The notes under the pieces: generated by a model
Seen by the model: only the letters and a program-made list of their open reading frames with translations
What the model was told of the DNA's origin: nothing
Databases searched by the model: none
Shown: positions 62,706-64,000 of the stretch, piece after piece
How positions within the stretch are numbered: position 1 is the first letter of the stretch
How the letters are laid out: every line of letters starts with the position of its first letter
NCBI GenBank assembly: GCA_008692225.1
Contig: VICG01000012.1
Coordinates: 1,612,001-1,676,000 of the forward strand
Source: Monilinia fructicola
Taxonomy: Eukaryota > Ascomycota > Leotiomycetes > Helotiales > Sclerotiniaceae
Reading direction: 5' to 3'
Length of the DNA stretch: 64,000 bases
Program-made: the position numbers and the translations under genes

Positions 62706-64000
62706 ATGGCGGCAAATCCTTCCATCAAGCTCGATCCCAAATACGATCATTATGATTTCCCAACCACGTCGCCCACTGCGCAAAGTGGACACCCTGGACA
62801 TACTACCCCGGAACAAGATGCCCAGGTTGAACAGTTGAGGTTGAAGCTGGAGGCTGCGGGGTTTACGGAGAGGTTGGATACTTTGACTTTGGTATGTTTG
62901 TGTTGTGCTGTTTTGTTCGGTTCGAGGTGCTGCAGCATCGAGCTTGGCTGGATCTCAAATTGCTGCATCTTGATTCTGCAGATGAAGTTCAAGATTCACC
63001 CTCTCTTCTCTTGATGATCGCTCGATGTTCTGCGGGGGGTATGGGACAGAGGGATACTTGCTAATCATTATCTATCTACAGCTTCGATTCTTAAGAGCAC
63101 GCAAGTTCGATGTCGCACTTTCTGAGAAGATGTAGGGCTCCCTCAATTTTTACACCTGTTTTCTTGGCTTTGGATACTGGATGGGCAAGTACTGATTGAC
63201 TGTGGGATAGGTTCGTGGAAGCTGAACAATGGAGAAAAGACTTCGGACTCGATGAGCTCGTTCGCACCTTTGATTACAAGGAGAAGGAGGAAGTTTTCAA
63301 AATACTATCCTCAATACTACCATAAAACTGACAAGGTACGTTTCCCTCTCCTATCTTATCGACCATATCCTCACACCAACATCATCTAATCACATCTCCC
63401 ACCTCAACAGGATGGCCGTCCCGTTTACATTGAACAAATGGGCAACATCGACCTCAACGCCATGTACAAAATCACCACCTCAGAACGCATGCTCCAAAAC
63501 CTCGCTGTTGAGTATGAAAAAATGGCCGACCCTCGCCTCCCAGCCTGTTCCCGCAAAGCTGGATCACTCCTCGAAACCTGCTGCACAATCATGGATCTCA
63601 AGGGCGTGGGCATCACAAAGGTCCCTTCGGTCTACGCATACGTCAAACAAGCATCGGGCATGTCTCAAAACTATTACCCCGAGCGCCTCGGGAAATTGTA
63701 CTTGATCAACGCCCCGTGGGGTTTCTCCACCGTCTTTGGCGTGGTCAAGGGATGGTTGGATCCTATCACCGTGGAGAAGATCCACGTCTTGGGAACGGGA
63801 TATCAAAAGGAGTTGTTGGCCCAAGTTCCCAAGGAGAACTTACCCAAGATCTTTGGTGGTAGCTGTGACTGCAAGGGTGGGTGTGCGCTGAGTGATGAGG
63901 GTCCCTGGACAGATCCTGCTTGGGCCAAACCTCCCAAGTGGGCATCTGCCGAGAAGGCAAATGGAGAGCAGGCCGTTATCAACACAGAGAACGTGAACCC
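62706..64000 (+). CDS. sec14: Sec14-type phosphatidylinositol/phosphatidylcholine transfer protein, 3' partial, with one frame break
   Basis: CRAL-TRIO lipid-exchange protein needed for Golgi secretory traffic. Exons 62706-62891, 63082-63131, 63211-63335 and 63411 to the window end. The N-terminal CRAL-TRIO-N helices include [20 protein letters not shown] and [18 protein letters not shown]; then [63 protein letters not shown] and [20 protein letters not shown], all close to yeast Sec14. The frame breaks at 63299-63302: TTC is followed by AAAA where AAA is needed before TAC TAT. This motif is essentially invariant, so an extra A from assembly is far more likely than a null allele in a gene that is essential in yeast. 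The window stops in the C-terminal tail, after a conserved [10 protein letters not shown]. Confidence 0.93.

Overview
The window is nuclear DNA of a filamentous ascomycete. Genes have short GT-AG introns (about 48-150 nt) with CTAAC/CTGAC-type branch sites, introns sit inside conserved housekeeping genes, and there is Zn2Cys6 and C2H2 transcription-factor architecture. A two-ACP DHN-melanin-type polyketide synthase next to a C2H2+Zn2Cys6 regulator is the pairing known from Sclerotiniaceae (Botrytis/Sclerotinia pks12-smr1). I therefore infer a leotiomycete of that family; the species is not decided by the sequence alone.

Layout. 1-6095 (+): 3' nine-tenths of a non-reducing PKS (SAT-KS-AT-PT-ACP-ACP-TE), cut by the window start. 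9332-12452 (-): SMR1/Cmr1/Pig1-type regulator, convergent with the PKS. 12453-19529: about 7 kb without recognisable genes upstream of the regulator. 19530-23766 (-): full-size ABCG transporter of the YOL075c type. 24762-25703 (-): unknown multi-pass membrane protein. 29244-32161 (-) MSH2 and 32427-33882 (+) TRM10, divergent over a 265-bp promoter with an MluI cell-cycle box. 34045-34834 (-): Mis14/Nsl1 kinetochore subunit. 37622-39902 (+): Zn2Cys6 regulator. 42000-42685 (-): small conserved four-exon gene, divergent from 43415-44923 (+) proteasome ATPase Rpt3. 48496-50867 (-) GRC3 and 51121-52784 (+) RPA34, a divergent ribosome-biogenesis pair. 53529-55158 (+): cytosolic serine hydroxymethyltransferase. 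56443-57575: a very AT-rich, TIR-bounded transposon relic. 58371-59681 (+): vacuolar aspartic protease. 60701-61675 (+): prefoldin subunit 3. 62706-64000 (+): SEC14, cut by the window end.

How it works together. The first third is a secondary-metabolism segment: the PKS would make the tetrahydroxynaphthalene (or longer) precursor of DHN melanin and the convergent regulator is the expected activator. No hydroxynaphthalene reductase or scytalone dehydratase is present, so the pathway must be completed elsewhere. The rest is housekeeping: DNA mismatch repair, tRNA m1G9 methylation, kinetochore, proteasome, Pol I and rRNA processing, one-carbon metabolism, vacuolar proteolysis, protein folding and lipid transfer.

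A caution for every reader: at least four genes contain single-base frame breaks, and a fifth (TRM10) has a probable one near its end. Most are one extra A in an A-run. Because SHMT and SEC14 are conserved housekeeping genes (SEC14 is essential in yeast), I read this as residual assembly error, and the breaks in the melanin regulator and ABC transporter should be interpreted in that light.
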